DNA of 64,000 bases from Capsaspora owczarzaki ATCC 30864 (taxonomy: Eukaryota; Opisthokonta; Filasterea), in contig NW_011887293.1 of NCBI RefSeq assembly GCF_000151315.2, forward strand, positions 1,093,585 through 1,157,584, in the 5' to 3' direction. A model generated the notes under the pieces. It was given only the letters and a program-made list of their open reading frames with translations, was not told the origin of the DNA and did not search any database. The translations under genes were made by a program, and so were the position numbers. Shown here one piece after another: positions 35,960 to 50,600 of this stretch; positions within the stretch are counted from its first letter, which is position 1; every line of letters starts with the position of its first letter.

Positions 35960-36272
35960 GGTGCCAAAAATGGGGGGAAAGTGGAAAATCTGAGAACTGA
36001 GCAGTCAAACAAAATAGGATAAAGTGGTCACATCAAAGAGTGCTGTGATACTCGAGCTCAGATGCTGCTGCTTCTGTCCTGTCCCTTCCTCCAAGTCTCG
36101 TCCCCCAATAACAAAACCCCTGAGTGTGCATTGGTTTGGCATCTCTCGCATCACCACCCAACCATCCGATCCGAGCGTTTGCACAGCCATATGACAACTA
36201 CCTTCATCAAAATCAATAAACATTCAGAAAAGATATACAAAAAGTACAAAAAACACTCATCGGCTCACATTT
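35960..36272. other. Intergenic region between SZT2 and the PH-domain gene
   Basis: 313 bases, 3' flank of SZT2 and 5' flank of the PH gene. AT-rich near 36200-36260. No gene or repeat seen. Confidence 0.5.
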
Positions 36273-38652
36273 CTAGTCATTGAGCATGAGCGTCCACATG
36301 AGGGTGGAAATGACATTGACGACGCTGGCGGCATGCTGCAACTCGCTCGCGCGGGCGTCGTCGGAAACAGGCTCCTCGCGATGGACAAAGGTGATGGAGA
36401 ACTTGCGCGCCACACGATCGTGTTGGAGGTGCAGCAAGACGTCGGCAAATGCCGGATTCAGGAGCACGACGTGGCGAACAGACGTGCCGCTTCCAGGCAC
36501 TGGATTGCTGGAGAGCGTGACTGCGCCAGACGTCGACCCTGGAGCATACGACGTGGTCACATAGGACCCAGACAAGCCCATCGTGTTGGACATGACAGAT
36601 GAAGGCGGCGCCAGAGGTGATGCAAGCCCTGCGGACGTCACGGACGTTGCCAGCGGGGAGGTCAGGCCGGTGGCTACCTCGACCGTCGCGGTCGTGGCCG
36701 TTGGGATAGGGACGACTGGTGTTTTGCGGCCAAATCCGAGCGACGCAAAAAAGCCGCCGCTGCTGCTACCGGCACCGCCACTGGGGCCACTGCTAGACAT
36801 GCGCCGCTGCGGCGGGACAGCCAACTGGGCAGCAGCAGCCACAGACGACGACAACATGCCTTCTGCCGTGCGAGTAGACTCGGGCATTGGAGTCACGGGC
36901 ACCAAACTCAGATTGACGCTGGACGCAGGGACGGGCGGAGAGATGGACGTGTCGGTGAGAATGTCTCGCACGTCCTTGCCGAATCTGGCGACGACGGAAG
37001 AAAGCACCTTCTCCCACGGAACAGGCATGCAAAGCACGCTCGCAACGGTCGGGTCGGTGAGTGCAAAGTCCTCGCGCTGGCTCAGCTGCATCAGCCGCAT
37101 AAACTCGGTCGCCGTGAGGCCTGCCTTGTTGGGCTTTTCGGTGCCTTGACGAAGAGCCTCCCACGCAGTGTCGCGGCGAATGGTGCAGACGGCCCTTGGT
37201 GGATGAGGACATCGAGACGCAAAAGCGCCGAGCGAACAACATCTTGAATGCGGGGTACAAGCGGAGAGAAGAGCGGGTTGTTGGCTGGCAGGGAGGGGCT
37301 GCCAGTCGGGCGCGCCGTCGAGAATATGGGGGACGGCGCGCGATCGTCGGCTGCACCAGCGGTGGAGCGGTTGAGCAGGGCTCCTAACACAGCCGCTGCA
37401 GCCGCCGTGGATGGCGCCGACGCTTGGGCAGCCTGCCAGTTCAAAATCGGGAACGTGGTGCGGACATTGGTCGCCAGGAGAACGTAATTCAGAGTAAAGC
37501 TACGCGCATCAACATCCGTAAACGACCCTGTGATCGGGCTAACGTCTAACGCCCTCGGAGTCACGCGATTGGCCACCGTCGACAGTCTCAATTCCGCCGG
37601 AGCAGTGGCTGCAAGTCTGCCATCCTCTGGGAATACGAGCAGCAAGTAGTCGTAGTCGCCTTGCGAAGAAAACTCGATCGCGCCTGTTGGACGACGCGAG
37701 TCGGCCGCGGACGGTCTCCCTCCTGGAGTCAAAGCTTGCGACTGCAGCTCCCCAAGACCGAGGTCGGGTCTGCGCGAGAGCAAAAAGATGGCGTCTGGAG
37801 AAGACGAGGACGACGACGACGACGGCACAGCTCCATTCATATCGGCAATAAGAGATAGCTCGTCAAGCGAGTAAAAGCCGTAATGCGACGCACGACGGCT
37901 AATAAACGCAAAGAACTCGTCGGGCGAGGAGATGTTCGGGTCGAGCGCCACAGCACCCTTGTAAATCCGGTTCCGGGCAAAGGTGGACGGCATATTCAGT
38001 GCCATAAAGTCTTGGAGCAAATCCAAGAGATGGAGCGAAGGATAGCGCAACGTGCTGTCCACGATAAATTGCTGGAAATAGCGCAGGTGGAAATCGTAAG
38101 TGAACGAGTTGATGTGCAGGTAATCCTTGAGACGGGCGCACTCTTCGGTGAATTTTCGCGATTGCTCCACAGCTGCCTTTCCCGAAAGGGAGACGACATA
38201 GGCAGACGTGGAACTGGAGCTGCTCGCCAGCTTGTTGGCTTGCTGCGATGAGGTCTGCGAGGCATACATGGCCTGTTGCATGCTGTCGCTGAAAGTGGAA
38301 GTCATCGGAGCAAATGGCTGCTGGATAGCCCGCATGCGGGATCCTTCCGTGGCGTACATGTTGATGCAGACAAAGACATCTCGGAACGATACCTTGACGA
38401 GCACCATGCCGCCAGAATACACTTTTTGCAAAAAGGTACTCGAGGTCAAAAGTGCGAGAGGGTTTTGTGCGACTGCGGCGGACAGAAGCTCGCTGCTCGT
38501 CCGAACCTGAGACGTGCTGCCACTAGAAGAGCCGGACGAGAGTGGTGGGTTGGTCGCAGTGACGGGTGGTTGTGCCGAGCGCGATGTCTGTCGTCGGCTG
38601 CTCAACCCAATCACCAGCGACGAACTGCTGCTCGAGTTCGACGCAGAAGGCG

Positions 38653-38689
<37 letters not shown>

Positions 38690-41600
38690 CGACGATCCGG
38701 CAGGCGAAGAGGCAGCTGGGCTCTGAGAGTGCGCGTGTTGCACTGGCGAAGCGTACGAAGTTGCATCACCGCTGGAAGCATTGTCGACAACCCCAATCAG
38801 GGAAAATCCAAGTGACTCCAAATAAGACACATACTGCTTGATAAACCGCGCAAGCATTTCCAAGTACCATCGCTGGTCAGCCTCTGTAGCCGCAAGAGCG
38901 GCCAATTCGTTCGAGGCAAACGAAGAAACAGACAGAGCTTGCTGAGCACTCGCGCCGCTTTTGCCCTCAAAGACACCGTCAGCGCTTCGTTGGCGCGCAA
39001 CAGGCGTCGAACCGGTCGGTCCGGATTGGGCTGTAGGCAGACTTGACGTTGGTGGAGCAGTAGACAATGCGCTTGGTCCTGTCGGCGCAAGCGGGCGACC
39101 ATCGTCTTGGATCAGGGTTTTGCGTCGCGAGCTGAACAGCAAAGGTTTGCGGCAAAAATGGACGAGCCGCGAGGCACGTTTGATGATGCGCACATTGCTC
39201 GCCAGAGCTTTGCGCTGATCCTCGGCGGACGCCTGCGCAGATTGACTGCTTGGGCCGGCACCAGACGACGAAGAACTCGGTGGTCCAGAGCGTTCGCGTC
39301 GAATCCAGCGCTGGTAGAGCTCACGCATGCGTGTGTGTCGCTGGAGTTGTCTGTTCAATGCAGCTGACATTTCGAGGAACTGGAAGCCGTGGCGCGTCAA
39401 TGGGTCGGAAACAGTGCTCACGTTGGTGAGATGCATCGGATGGGTCGGTACAATGCTCTTCAGCACGAGCTCAAACGACGCCATGGCTGCCAGACGGCGT
39501 CGCTGGCGCTGCTCGGCATCATCGGAGGAGGGCGTCGAGGTCGTCGAGGAGGCTGCTGTAGGTGCTTGACCGCCAGGTCCAGAGCGACGTTGCAAGTGCG
39601 CGGGCCGGAATCCCGGAGTAACTGACCCTGTGGGTTGTGAGCCACCAGAGGACGCACCCGAATTGTTTGTGCCGCTGCTGGGCGACGCAGCTGTAGTCGA
39701 AGGGGAGGAAGTGGACATGGAGCCCGACGAGGACGAGTTGAGCACTGTATCCGCGGCTCGGCGCGTAGGCATTGTACTGCTCATGAGGATTTCAACGTTT
39801 TCGAGCGTGAGACGAGCGTTGCTTCCAGGAATGACGGAAGTCGCCGAGCCGCCGCTGCTGCTCAGACCGGATCCAGACCCAGACGCAGCAACATTGGTTG
39901 ATTGGCCTTGTGAGCCGGACGGCTCGGTGGTCGCAAGCGTCGTCGACAGCTCGAGCGGCGGGGCGCTGGCTGAGCAGTGGGCAAACAAGCCCATCTTTTG
40001 ATGCAAAATATGCGAGAGGGTGTGGGAGCGGATGTGATGCCACGAGGCAAGACGCAGGAAGGCGCTTGAGAAACGCTCGCGCGCGCTGGGTGTCCAATTG
40101 TACAAGAAGATGGTCACAGACTGAGGACGAATGGAAATGTGCAAGAAGCTTGTGCGGTGCTGAGCGTACACGGCGTGGAATTGCTCGGAAAGGAGAGCAG
40201 GCACCTCCTCGCTGGTTGTGACCGTTGGGACGGGCACGTCCGCTCCGGGAACCTGCAATGATGATGGAGCGTGGGAACGAACGCTGGCAACGGAAATCAT
40301 ACTCGCCCCAGCGGCAACTCGACCGCCGGGGACCACGCGGTGCTGTTGGACGGAGCGAATGTGAGCAGACGCCGTGCTTCCCACCACCACATAGTGGAAA
40401 TCGCGGGAGCTTCGAGGTGCGTCGTGCTGGCGCAGCGATCCAAAGCGAGACTCCACGAGTGGAACATTGTCGCGCACGTGGGTGGGTGGTGCAGACTGCA
40501 GCCCAGAATCGATCGTCGTGGGAATGGCTATGATACCGGCAGCCGATGAGCGGAAGGACGCCGAGCTGGAGAAGGAAGATGCTGCGGTGTGATGTCCAGC
40601 AGAGGACGAGACCGCCGCAGCCGTCGAAAGCATAACGCTGCCAGAGCGCCGAGATTCCAACGGTTGGTATGCAATAAACGACTGTCGGCGACTGACGGGA
40701 CCTGACGCCGATGGCTCGTCGTCCATCACTTGGACTCCGCTGCCCGCAAGAGATGTTAGACCATACAATTGTGGGCACAAGTCCGGGCGCATGTCGGCAA
40801 TGCTGGCAAGGAGCTCGGACAGCGCGCGATCGACNNNNNNNNNNNNNNNNNNNNNNNNNNNNNNNNNNNNNNNNNNNNNNNNNNNNNNNNNNNNNNNNNN
40901 NNNNNNNNNNNNNNNNNNNNNNNNNNNNNNNNNNNNNNNNNNNNNNNNNNNNNNNNNNNNNNNNNNNNNNNNNNAAGTGGATGTAGAAGTGGAAGCACCA
41001 TCGGTACCCAACGCTTCGCCCACAATGGTCATCGGGGTGGATGAGGGTCGAACGAGCATGCGCTGCTCCAAGATAAAGTCGCACAGGGTTTGGTTGAGCG
41101 AAGTGGTAATGCGATCAAGCAGCGCGTCCGGGTTGACCGCTCCACGAGTGAAGAGCCTAAACGACAGGACAAGCCCTGGCGCGGTTGGTGGTGGATGTTG
41201 CGCTTGGTTGGAATCGACGCTCGCCTCGGACGCAGAAGGGAAAGTGTAGCGATCGCAATGCAACAGCGACACATCCATTGTATGAATGTCAAACGTCGTA
41301 TCTGCAAACGGAGCGCCAATGGGGACGGAGCGAAGCGCCTCGCCGGAAACCTTGTCCAGCGGCTGCAAGTAGATGCAGGCCATTCCTTGACCGACCGTTG
41401 TGGCGAGCGGAGTTGGGGTGGCCGCCGCGCCCAGGCAGTTGTACAAGAACACAAAATCGCTCAAGTTGAATGCAGCCGCGGTCGGATCGGGATTGCTCGC
41501 AGCCAAGCTGACGCTGTCGGTGGAGTGCTGGGCACCTCCGCCCGCGCTGACTGTGTCGATGCTGATAGTAGCACCTGTGGCTGCCTGACTAGACGCCGAA

Positions 41601-44600
41601 ACGTGAAGAGGGAAAGGGGACGATGCGCGACTCAGCTGAGCCTGCGAAGAGGACGCCGCTGAACCAGCTGCAGCGTCTGTCGCCTCAATGACGCTCAGCG
41701 CATGCACCCATTGCAACAAATTCAGGCGGAGATAGGCCAAGAAGGCTGCGTGATTGTCAACAAATGCTGGGACGGAGAGACACACGGTGCGCGATGGCTC
41801 TTCGTTGGGCTGCCTCAAAAACTCAAAGTCTTCTGGCGTGAGTTTGATGGTGACATTGCGCGACACGAGCGTTGAGATGAGGTTGAGCGTGACGGCGCTC
41901 AGTCGGCTCTTGAGGAGCTCAACAAATTGCACTGTAATCTCCTCGCCAGCGTCCGAGATGCCAAACACCTGCAGCATGATGCTCTCGCGAGGGACTTTCA
42001 GGGGAGTGTTCGACTCTCGTCGACCGTTCGCGCCCGCGGGCTGCAAGGATGGTTGAGCAGTCGCCAGATCGTCGGCCAGCGAGCCGACCGAGCCAGAGCG
42101 AGTCATGCGGGGTTGGGTAGGAGTTTCCGAGGCCTCGATCGGCTGACGATGCGTGACCACCAACGAGTTACCCTCTGTCGTGCAGGCAGACTCGTCGAGG
42201 CGGAAGTAAAAGACCGCGCCACTTTTCTCCTGATAGACGTAAATGTTGGGTCGATTGGACACGGCAAAAGGATCTAGCACTCCCTTCAAAGCGCGCAGCG
42301 CCTGATCGGACTTGAGGCGGCGATGCAAAGGAATGTGAGCCCGCCAAACACACTGGCATTGGAACTGGGCGTCACGGAAGACGCCGCCGCGCTCGCCACT
42401 TCTCGTGAAGGCGACATCCATTGAGTCGGCAATTCGCTCTTCCGTGAGACTTTGCGCGGCGGGCACCAGGAACGGAGAGCAGGTGCGGGTTTCATGAAGC
42501 TGGCGCAACAGAAGCACCTGATTGACACGCTTGCACGCTTCCTCGACCAGCCCAGACAGCTGATCGAACAGCTGGTAATAAGAGCCGGTCCCGGCGGTGT
42601 GACTGTCTCGGACGTGGAAAAAGTACCGCACTCTCGCATGATCAACGTACACAATAAGCCAAAAGGGCACAACCCCGGTGGGAGCAGCATCCGCGACGAT
42701 TTGGGCCACAGTGCGTGCGTCCTCGTTCTGGGTCTTTTCCAGACCCAAAATTGCTCCGGAAGTGAAAGCATCGGGCGCGTTGCCGGTACTCGACGTGGAG
42801 TCCTGTCGGGTGTCGGCAAAGTGACGGCGAGGGGTGGTGGGCGGTAGCGCGCCACCGGGTGTCGTTGAAGCTGCTGTGGCTTCATCGTCAGGAGCAGCCA
42901 CCAAGCGCGCTTCGAGCTCGTCGAAAGAGCCCTTCAGCGTCGAGGGGTCAAGATTGGGAATATGGCTCGACATGGACAGCAATTGAGGTGTCATCGCGAC
43001 AACAGCAGCTGGAGAATCAGAAGCATCCGTCCGAGGCAGGGCTTGGCTTGGATTGAATGTGAAGAAGCCGAGCTGCCCGTGAGTTTCAACTCTCAGCCCC
43101 ATCAACTGCAAGTGATGGAAGGCAACGGCAAAGAGCTCCGAGCTGAAGGCCTCTTGAACAAAGGACAGCTGCAGATCTTTGAAACACGCCAGGGGGTTGC
43201 AGGTGGCGGGTGCCGGCTTGAGCACGTGAGTGACAACGGCATCCAACGTCGATGAATCCACCTTGGATGAAAAGCGGAGGGCAGATACAAGCTCGTCCGA
43301 AATAAACCACTGGATGGCCTCGCATGTCTCGGTCAAGGCGTTGCGGTGCACCGGACCCAGCAGCTTGCCTGCATCACGAACGAGTTGCACATCGTCGTCC
43401 AGAGCGAGGCTATCGTCGTCGTCATCATCGTCATCAGCATCATCATCATCATCATCCTCGTTGTCGTTGCCGGCATCGGAGCTGCGGTCGCTGCCGTCTT
43501 CTGGTCCCGCGTTCTGCGCCAACAGATGATGAGCACCAGCGCGGCCAGTGCGGCGAGGTCCAAGTTGATTGCGTCGACCCCCTCGCGCACTGTCGCCAAG
43601 GATGCTGCTTGTCGTGTCGAACGACGCGCCGCCATCCGAGCGCTCTTCGTCGTCTTGGCCGCTTTCAGCAAGGTCGTTGTTGCTCCTATCGGCCTCCTCG
43701 CTGGCAGCTTCGTCATCGTCTTCATCGCTGCTCGAAGCCGAGGCGGTGGCATCGGCAGAACGATTCGTCGGGGAAGCAAGCTGCCGTGTGCCAGCAGCAC
43801 CACCATGCTTCCCACGACCAAGACGCCGGCGGTGCTGACGAGCGCCCACCGAGCTCGATCTCGAGGACGCGGCCGACCTTCCTTGCTGGGCCTTCTTGTT
43901 GGGACGCCTGCTGCCGCCCCGTGCATCCATTTGCCATCGCAAATCGGGAGGGCCAAATTCCACATCGGGTGTTGTCGGAGCAGAGCGACCAAAGCGGGAG
44001 TCGCTCCAGTCGGCAAATGGATCATCCACGTCGTGGAAGACTGCATCGCTGCCGCTGCGGAGCGAGGTCGCAATGTCCGCCGGGTTGAAGAGAAGAGATG
44101 CCTCGTCGTCCAGCTCGGCGGGCAGCGTCAGGCAAATGATATGGAGAGTAACTGACAGGCCTGCCAGCGGGTCGGCAGCAACCGTAGCCGAGGCTTCCTC
44201 GGATGTAGAGCGGAAGGACACGGAGGCATTTTCTGCCACGACGCGCAAGCCCTCCAAAAGCTTGGCGCCCTGACGCTCGTCTTCAACGAGCTCGGCGAAC
44301 GTCGTGGGTATGGTATCAATCGGAACGTCGGCGTAAAACGAGCTCTGCGTTGCCGTTCGCGAGCGGCGGACTGAGCACTCCATCCGAATAAACAGCGGCT
44401 GGGTATCGTTGAGAAGCAGAGTTTCGGGCAAAAAGTGCAGCCAATCGAGATTTGCAAAGAATGCAGCGTCAATAGCATCAAATCCAGCCTGAGGGAAAGT
44501 TTCCACAAGGGTGGGAGTGGCTGCTGACGAGGCTGAAGTGGAGCTTCCGGAAGCCACAACTTGCTCCTTTGTAGTGAGCTTTGACAAAAGCGAAGGCGGT

Positions 44601-47600
44601 TGTGCCTGTGTCTGTGTCTGTGCCTGAGTCTGTGGCTGTCGCTGTTGTTGTTGTTGTTGCTGCTGCTGCTGCTGTTGAATTCGGAACTCCCGCTGACGAG
44701 CCTGGAGGGTGCTGCGCAGCTGCATGAGATCCGGCAACGCAAAGTAGTAGTATTCGCCGCAGTTGGGCACCTTGCGGAAGTGTTGTCCAACGATCGCCTC
44801 AAACCGCTCCTTCATGCTCTTTTGAAGAGCAGCAGCTGCTGCTAAACTCGCCGCCTCGGAATTCGCAGGACCGTGCTTGGTTGCTTCGTCCAGCACGGCG
44901 CGATCCACTGCCAGCTGCGAGGCAAGCACAAACTGGGTAATGTCCATGTCCTCGTACGACTCCTCGCACCCATCCATGGCGTTCAAAAAGTCGCGGTTGG
45001 AAACGCTCACGCCAAGCTGCAGTGCATAGTACATGGCTGTGACAATGTCGCGAGAGTGGAGCTGATCGAGCAAGTAACAGGTTTTAGCCGTCTCCCGCGC
45101 AAGCTCTAGCGGCACTCTGCGACGAGCCGAGACGTGGCTTGGCAGTGGTGGAGGTTGCGTCGAGAGCGGGCTTCGAGGCGGCAATGGAGTCGCTGCGCCG
45201 AGGGCCGCAACAAGGTCAAAGCTGGCAGTCGGAGAGCTGAGCAAGGCTTCTCTGGCGCACTGGAACATGTGCACGTTGAGGCCGGACGGCTGTGCTGCCA
45301 GGAAGCTGGCTGGAAGGGATGCACGAGCAGAGTACAATGCCAGGGCATTTTGCCATTCCCAAGAGGGGGTGAGGGAGAACAACAAATGGCCCCCTTCGAC
45401 CATTTTGAAAAAGACACGGCAAAACGGCGACGCAGGTGCTGTCAGAGACGTGGGCAGCGGTTGCGTCGTCAGACTGGCAACGCGAAGAGGCTCGAGCAGC
45501 ATATTGAGCAAGGCCTGTTGGTCGTGCGGCTGCAGCGAAAGCTCGGCATCGCTCAACGAGAACAGAGACCGCTCCATCAGTGCGAACAGCAAGGAATTGG
45601 CCAAATTTGTGTCATAGGCTTGTGAGGAAGCCAACAAGTCCAGCGGGTGCGGGCCAACTGGCACTGCAGCCGGAGTTGTTACTTCTGAAACGTTGAAAAA
45701 TGCCGAGTGTGAATGTGAGGCAGAGCTAGGAAGCGGCGCCGTGCTCGAGTTGAACGTAGCAAGCACCGATGGTGTGAGAGTCAAGGGTCCGGCCTGCGCC
45801 ATCTTCCCTTGGGCATCATTCGGAGTCGCAAGTCCGTGAACACCGGCGGAGGGGCTCAACAGAGCCGTCGCTCCAGCGATCAGATCGCCAGCTTCACCTC
45901 CGGTCTGTCCTTGGGGCTGAAACCACGAGAAGGTTCGCACTGCGTCATACAAATGGCTCATGAGCAGGGCTGGCCGGAAGGTGAACGGGACTAGCTGCAA
46001 ATCTGCCTGTAAATCCCAAGAGTGCTCGTACTGCGGAGGCAACAGCGTAAATTTGTGACTTGGAGCCGATGCCAAGGTGATTGCAGTCTGAGAGTACTGC
46101 AGGGTGCTTGGAAAGGAGACGAGAGGCTGGGACGCAAGATGCTGGTAGCCCGTGTGCAGTTGGGTGATTGGCACACTGAGTTGCTGGCTGGGCGCGAATC
46201 CCGGCAAGATGGATTGTGATTGCCCAGCGGCTGACGCATGAGGCATTCGGGCAACGCCTCGGCCGACGGAAATAATGTGATCAAAGGTAGCAATCGCTGA
46301 AATAAGATTCTTATCGTGCGCGGCGAAAAGTTGCGCAAGCTGCTCGTGAGACGGTGCGGCGACCACCGCGGCGGCCTTGCTGGTACTACTGTGAGCGGCG
46401 CCATGAGGCGTGCTGCCGTTGAACGGTGGCAACTCGGCAGACAACGCAATCGTTTCCGGGACTCGCCAGGCAAAACCAGCCTGCGGCTCCATCCACAGCT
46501 CGGTAATCACACGAGTTTCGTGACTCGTTCGGTTGAGGAAGACCACATACTGGAGCAGGAACGGAAGCATTCGATACTCGATAGATGTCGAAGAAGCTTG
46601 AGCATCCCGAACGAGGGCCATGTGCTCGTCTTTTGCGCGACTCACGAGAGGCATCGACGTCGGCACAAGCTGAGTGAGCTCACGCACCATGGTCAGGGAA
46701 GCCGAGTCAGACACAACGACGACAAACCCTTCCTCGAGGCGCGCACGCACGAGAGCTTCCACGATCAACGCTGGGGTGCTCATGGAGTGACAAGTGACAG
46801 CGGTGGAATCGGCCGCTGGACCACGCGAAGAGAAGGCAGCGTCAGCAAACTGCCCGTCCAAGGAGAGGGGACGCATGTTTGGCATTTTGGCTCCCAGCCC
46901 TGGACTCGTCGAGGGACTTGCGCCAGAAAAGATTGGCGGTCGAACCGCGGCCGGCCTCGATGCAGGATGGCCCAAGGTGGACGAGCGGGGAGATGCTTGT
47001 AAGGCGGACGACTTTGTAGCTGTTACAGACGTGGGCAAGCACGTTACTGCCCACATGAAGCGCCGGCGAACAAAGTGCGAGCCCAAGAGCGGAAGGGGAG
47101 TTTTTCGAGGCACCTTTGGCCCAGAGCCTGCGAGACTCGGATTCGATGCTGACTGGGACAGGGACTGCGAGAAAGCCATGCTGGATTGCGAGACACCCCC
47201 GCCATTCATACTTGGTGCAGATGGCGAGGGTGCGACACGCGAGACTGGCGACGATGGCTTGTCGCCCGGCAAAGCCGACGGGCGAACACCTGCTGCTGCT
47301 GCATTTCCACGAAGCTCAACGCTGGACGATGCCGGCTGCAAACGGCCGCCCGTCCCGATCGCATCTCTTGGTGGCTGTTGCGCCTCGAGATCATGGAATA
47401 CCACCAACTCTCGCAGCGGTTTGGAGACGAGGTGCATAACCGGGGCGAATTGAAGTGATTTTAGCTCTTCCTCATCCACGGCGTGACGACCAGTCCCGGT
47501 GGTATCTGATCGCGGCGTTGGAGCTCCACTATGAGAGGGAGAGCGGAGTGACCGAGTCGTCTCAGATTCTGAATCCGTTTCGTTTCCTGCAGTGGAAGAA

Positions 47601-50600
47601 CCAGAGCCATCAGAGCCTTCGCTACGTGCATTGCTGGAGTCACGTCGATCGCGAGCAAGAGACAAGCCCTCATCATCCTCCTCGCCACTGCTGGTCTCGT
47701 CATCACTGGCACCTTGAAGCGACCTGTTCAGAGAATCGGCATTGGCAGCCAGGCGTAAATGAGCGACACCGCTGTCCTCGGGGGCGGAATCATGGACAGG
47801 GTCTGTGGTAGAGTCCTGCCGCTGCTTGGACTTTTTGTGCTTGTGTTTGCGCTTGCGACTGGCGATTGCCGGTGATTTGGTCAAGTCGTTGGAACTGCCG
47901 CTGCGCGTGGAAGAGTCGGAAGGGCGCCCATACGGTGTACTGCGCTTGCTGGCATCGGTGCTGCCGATCGTGTCGGAAACGAGCGAAAGATGGCGCATCG
48001 CATTCTCCATGTCGGTTAAAACTGCATTCCGAACTGTCAGATTGGTGTTGAAAAATCCGATCGTGATAACCACGAGGCAAGGGCTTTCCCAGGACAGACG
48101 GAGCAGGCAAAACGCATCGAACTTGTTGTCTGGGTGGTTGGGATCCGTGTCAGGGGAGTCCCTCGTGTTCGTATGCCGGGTTTTGCGCAGAAATCGGACA
48201 AACGAGGTGTTGGCGACGAGCACGAAGGAACACCACTCGCGGAGGAATTGAAGCAGCGCGCTCGTGGAGCGACCAAAACGGGGCCGCATATTCACAACGG
48301 ATTTGGACGTCGGCGAGCTAAAGGTTCCATCTAAAAAGGCATCGGCCACCAAAATGGTCGTGATGCGATGCACATCGAGCCAGCGTCCCCATGTGCTGGT
48401 GCCAAACGCAGCAACTTGCTTCCAATACGAAAGAAAGAGGGACTCGTGCAGAGCAGGAACAATCGCTTGATGTCGCAAGACGGACGAAGTGGTTGCTGAG
48501 GTCGACGGGACGGACTGTGTCGATGCTGCCGGGGTCGTGCTTGTCAAGCTCGGCGATGCAATCCCAGCAGAATTGGAGCTAGCGCCTGTTTGTGGCTCGG
48601 TGGTGATGTCAGGCTGCAACGGCGCTCCACCTGCGGCAACGGCTGCGGCAGCGGCGGAGGCTGCGGCTGGTGCATTGCTGCTGTCGACATCTGAATCGTC
48701 AAAAGCCATACTCAACGCAGAGAATGGCAGCAAGACAATCGGTGTCGATGTCAGCGAGGTCAGCGAGGTACCGGACTGGGCTGAAGGCGCGTGGAATTGC
48801 TGCTCAGCGAGCGCACCGACAGCAGCCAGCGAGGTGCCACGCGAGTCCTTCGTGGATTGGTCGGCCGATGCAGCAGGCGCCGCAGGGGCCGCCGACGACG
48901 CAGAGGCAGTGGACAGTTGCGGCGTTTGGTCAAACAGGGCAAGCATGGAGGGCCGCGGCAAGCAGTGGAAGGACTGATTGAGCGAAAAGGCATGGAACGA
49001 CCCAAACAATCGATCCGTGTCGGCCAACAAGTTAATGAATTGACTGAGTTTAATCGCAGCGCCGGCAAGCGGAGATACTGAGGCGGGAGGCTGTGCGGTC
49101 AGCTCCTTGACCTTGCTCAAGTGTCGGTGGAAAGAGTAAGGAGCAACCACTGTCAGCGTGACACGAACTTGGCACATGTCCATGGGTTGGAAGATGGAGG
49201 GCAAAATCCTGCAAGACACTGGCGCCGCAGAGCTGCTAACAAGTGGCGGCGGTGCGTCCTCGGGATGTGGAGCCGACGAGTGGCGAATAAACTGGGTCAA
49301 CGCCTGCGGCGTCCACAAGGCCTCAATGTTGTACTCGAGAGTGACGTTTTGTTTCCAGGGCAAAACGAGGCGTGCGGAAGAAGGAATCCACGCCTTCCCG
49401 TGCTGCTGGATGCCAGTCGTGTTTGGGAGCGAAGACGGAAAGCCGCCACTGCTGGCAGCAGCAGCTTGTTGCGCATTTTGGGTCGCGACAATCACGGGCG
49501 TGGTTTTGATTTCGCGCAAGGTAAAGCCCTCGCGAAGGCGCATGGACACGGCGCAGCCAATGCCTCCGCAGGCCAGTGTATACTCCTTCCCCGTGACCAG
49601 GCGACGGAGAACAGGAACGCAGGGCGGAGCGTTCGCAGACCAGGGAAAGCCGCCATCAACCGCAAAGTAAAGCTGGAGAACAGAGGTTGGCTTGACGAGG
49701 ACCTCGGGCGAAATGTCCTGGCGCGATAGTGGTCTCGGCACGGCGGGAACGAGCTCACGCCAGAGCTGGTGAATAACTTGTGTCCACGCCGACGAAGCCG
49801 GTCCAGTCGGTGCTGACTGTCTGTGCGCAAAGTAGGCCGGGAATGAAGCGTTTACGGGCGACTTTGAGGTGGATTGGACGGTCGCGAGTGCAGGAAGCGG
49901 TAGCAACGGACCGTAGCCTGTTGTGCGTCCGCCAGAGCTGAGAAAGGACACAACCGGCAGCACCTGCTCTTCAAGCAACCGATCATGGCCAAGATGAAGG
50001 TGCTGGCAGAGCCACGAGTCATGAAAGATGTTCATCATCAGGGGACGATCGGCCGCTTGCGGGGAAGTTTGGGGTGGCGCGGTAGTAGTCGTCTCGAGTG
50101 CAAAGCCTTTGCCGCCAAGAGGAGAACTCGGGGTGCCAGTGCTGCTGCCACGCGGACTGCTGGCGCTAGAGCTGCCGACTGAAGCCGAAAATACGCGCTG
50201 GCTGCTCCCAGAATCAGCAGAGGTATAATCTTGCGATGGTGTAGCAGAAGGGGCGAGGGAAACAAACAGCGGCGGGGCGGAAGGCTGGCCCTGGTTGAGT
50301 GCGCGCCCGCCACTAAGAATGTCCTTGCTGTACAAGAAGCTGCCACCCGTGGAAGCTGCTACAAAATTCAAAACTTCAGCGTTGGAAACAAGTCCAAAGC
50401 TACACCCTGGCCGATAAGCGGAAGAAACGTGCACGAGCGAGCACGCGACATCGCGCCGACCGAAAAGCGTCAAGACATTGTCCAGGGCAGAGTTGCCCTC
50501 CGGCAGAGTGACAGCGCCGTCAGTCAGCACAATAACGGCAGGGGTGGCATGTGACGGTAACAGATTGAGTGCGAAAATGGCATTTTGAAGGGTATTGGCA

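Noticed and set aside
39792-41084. Open frames running through the 140-N gap in other frames
   Set aside because: They exist only because N is read as an unknown residue; flanks match SZT2 in the other frame.
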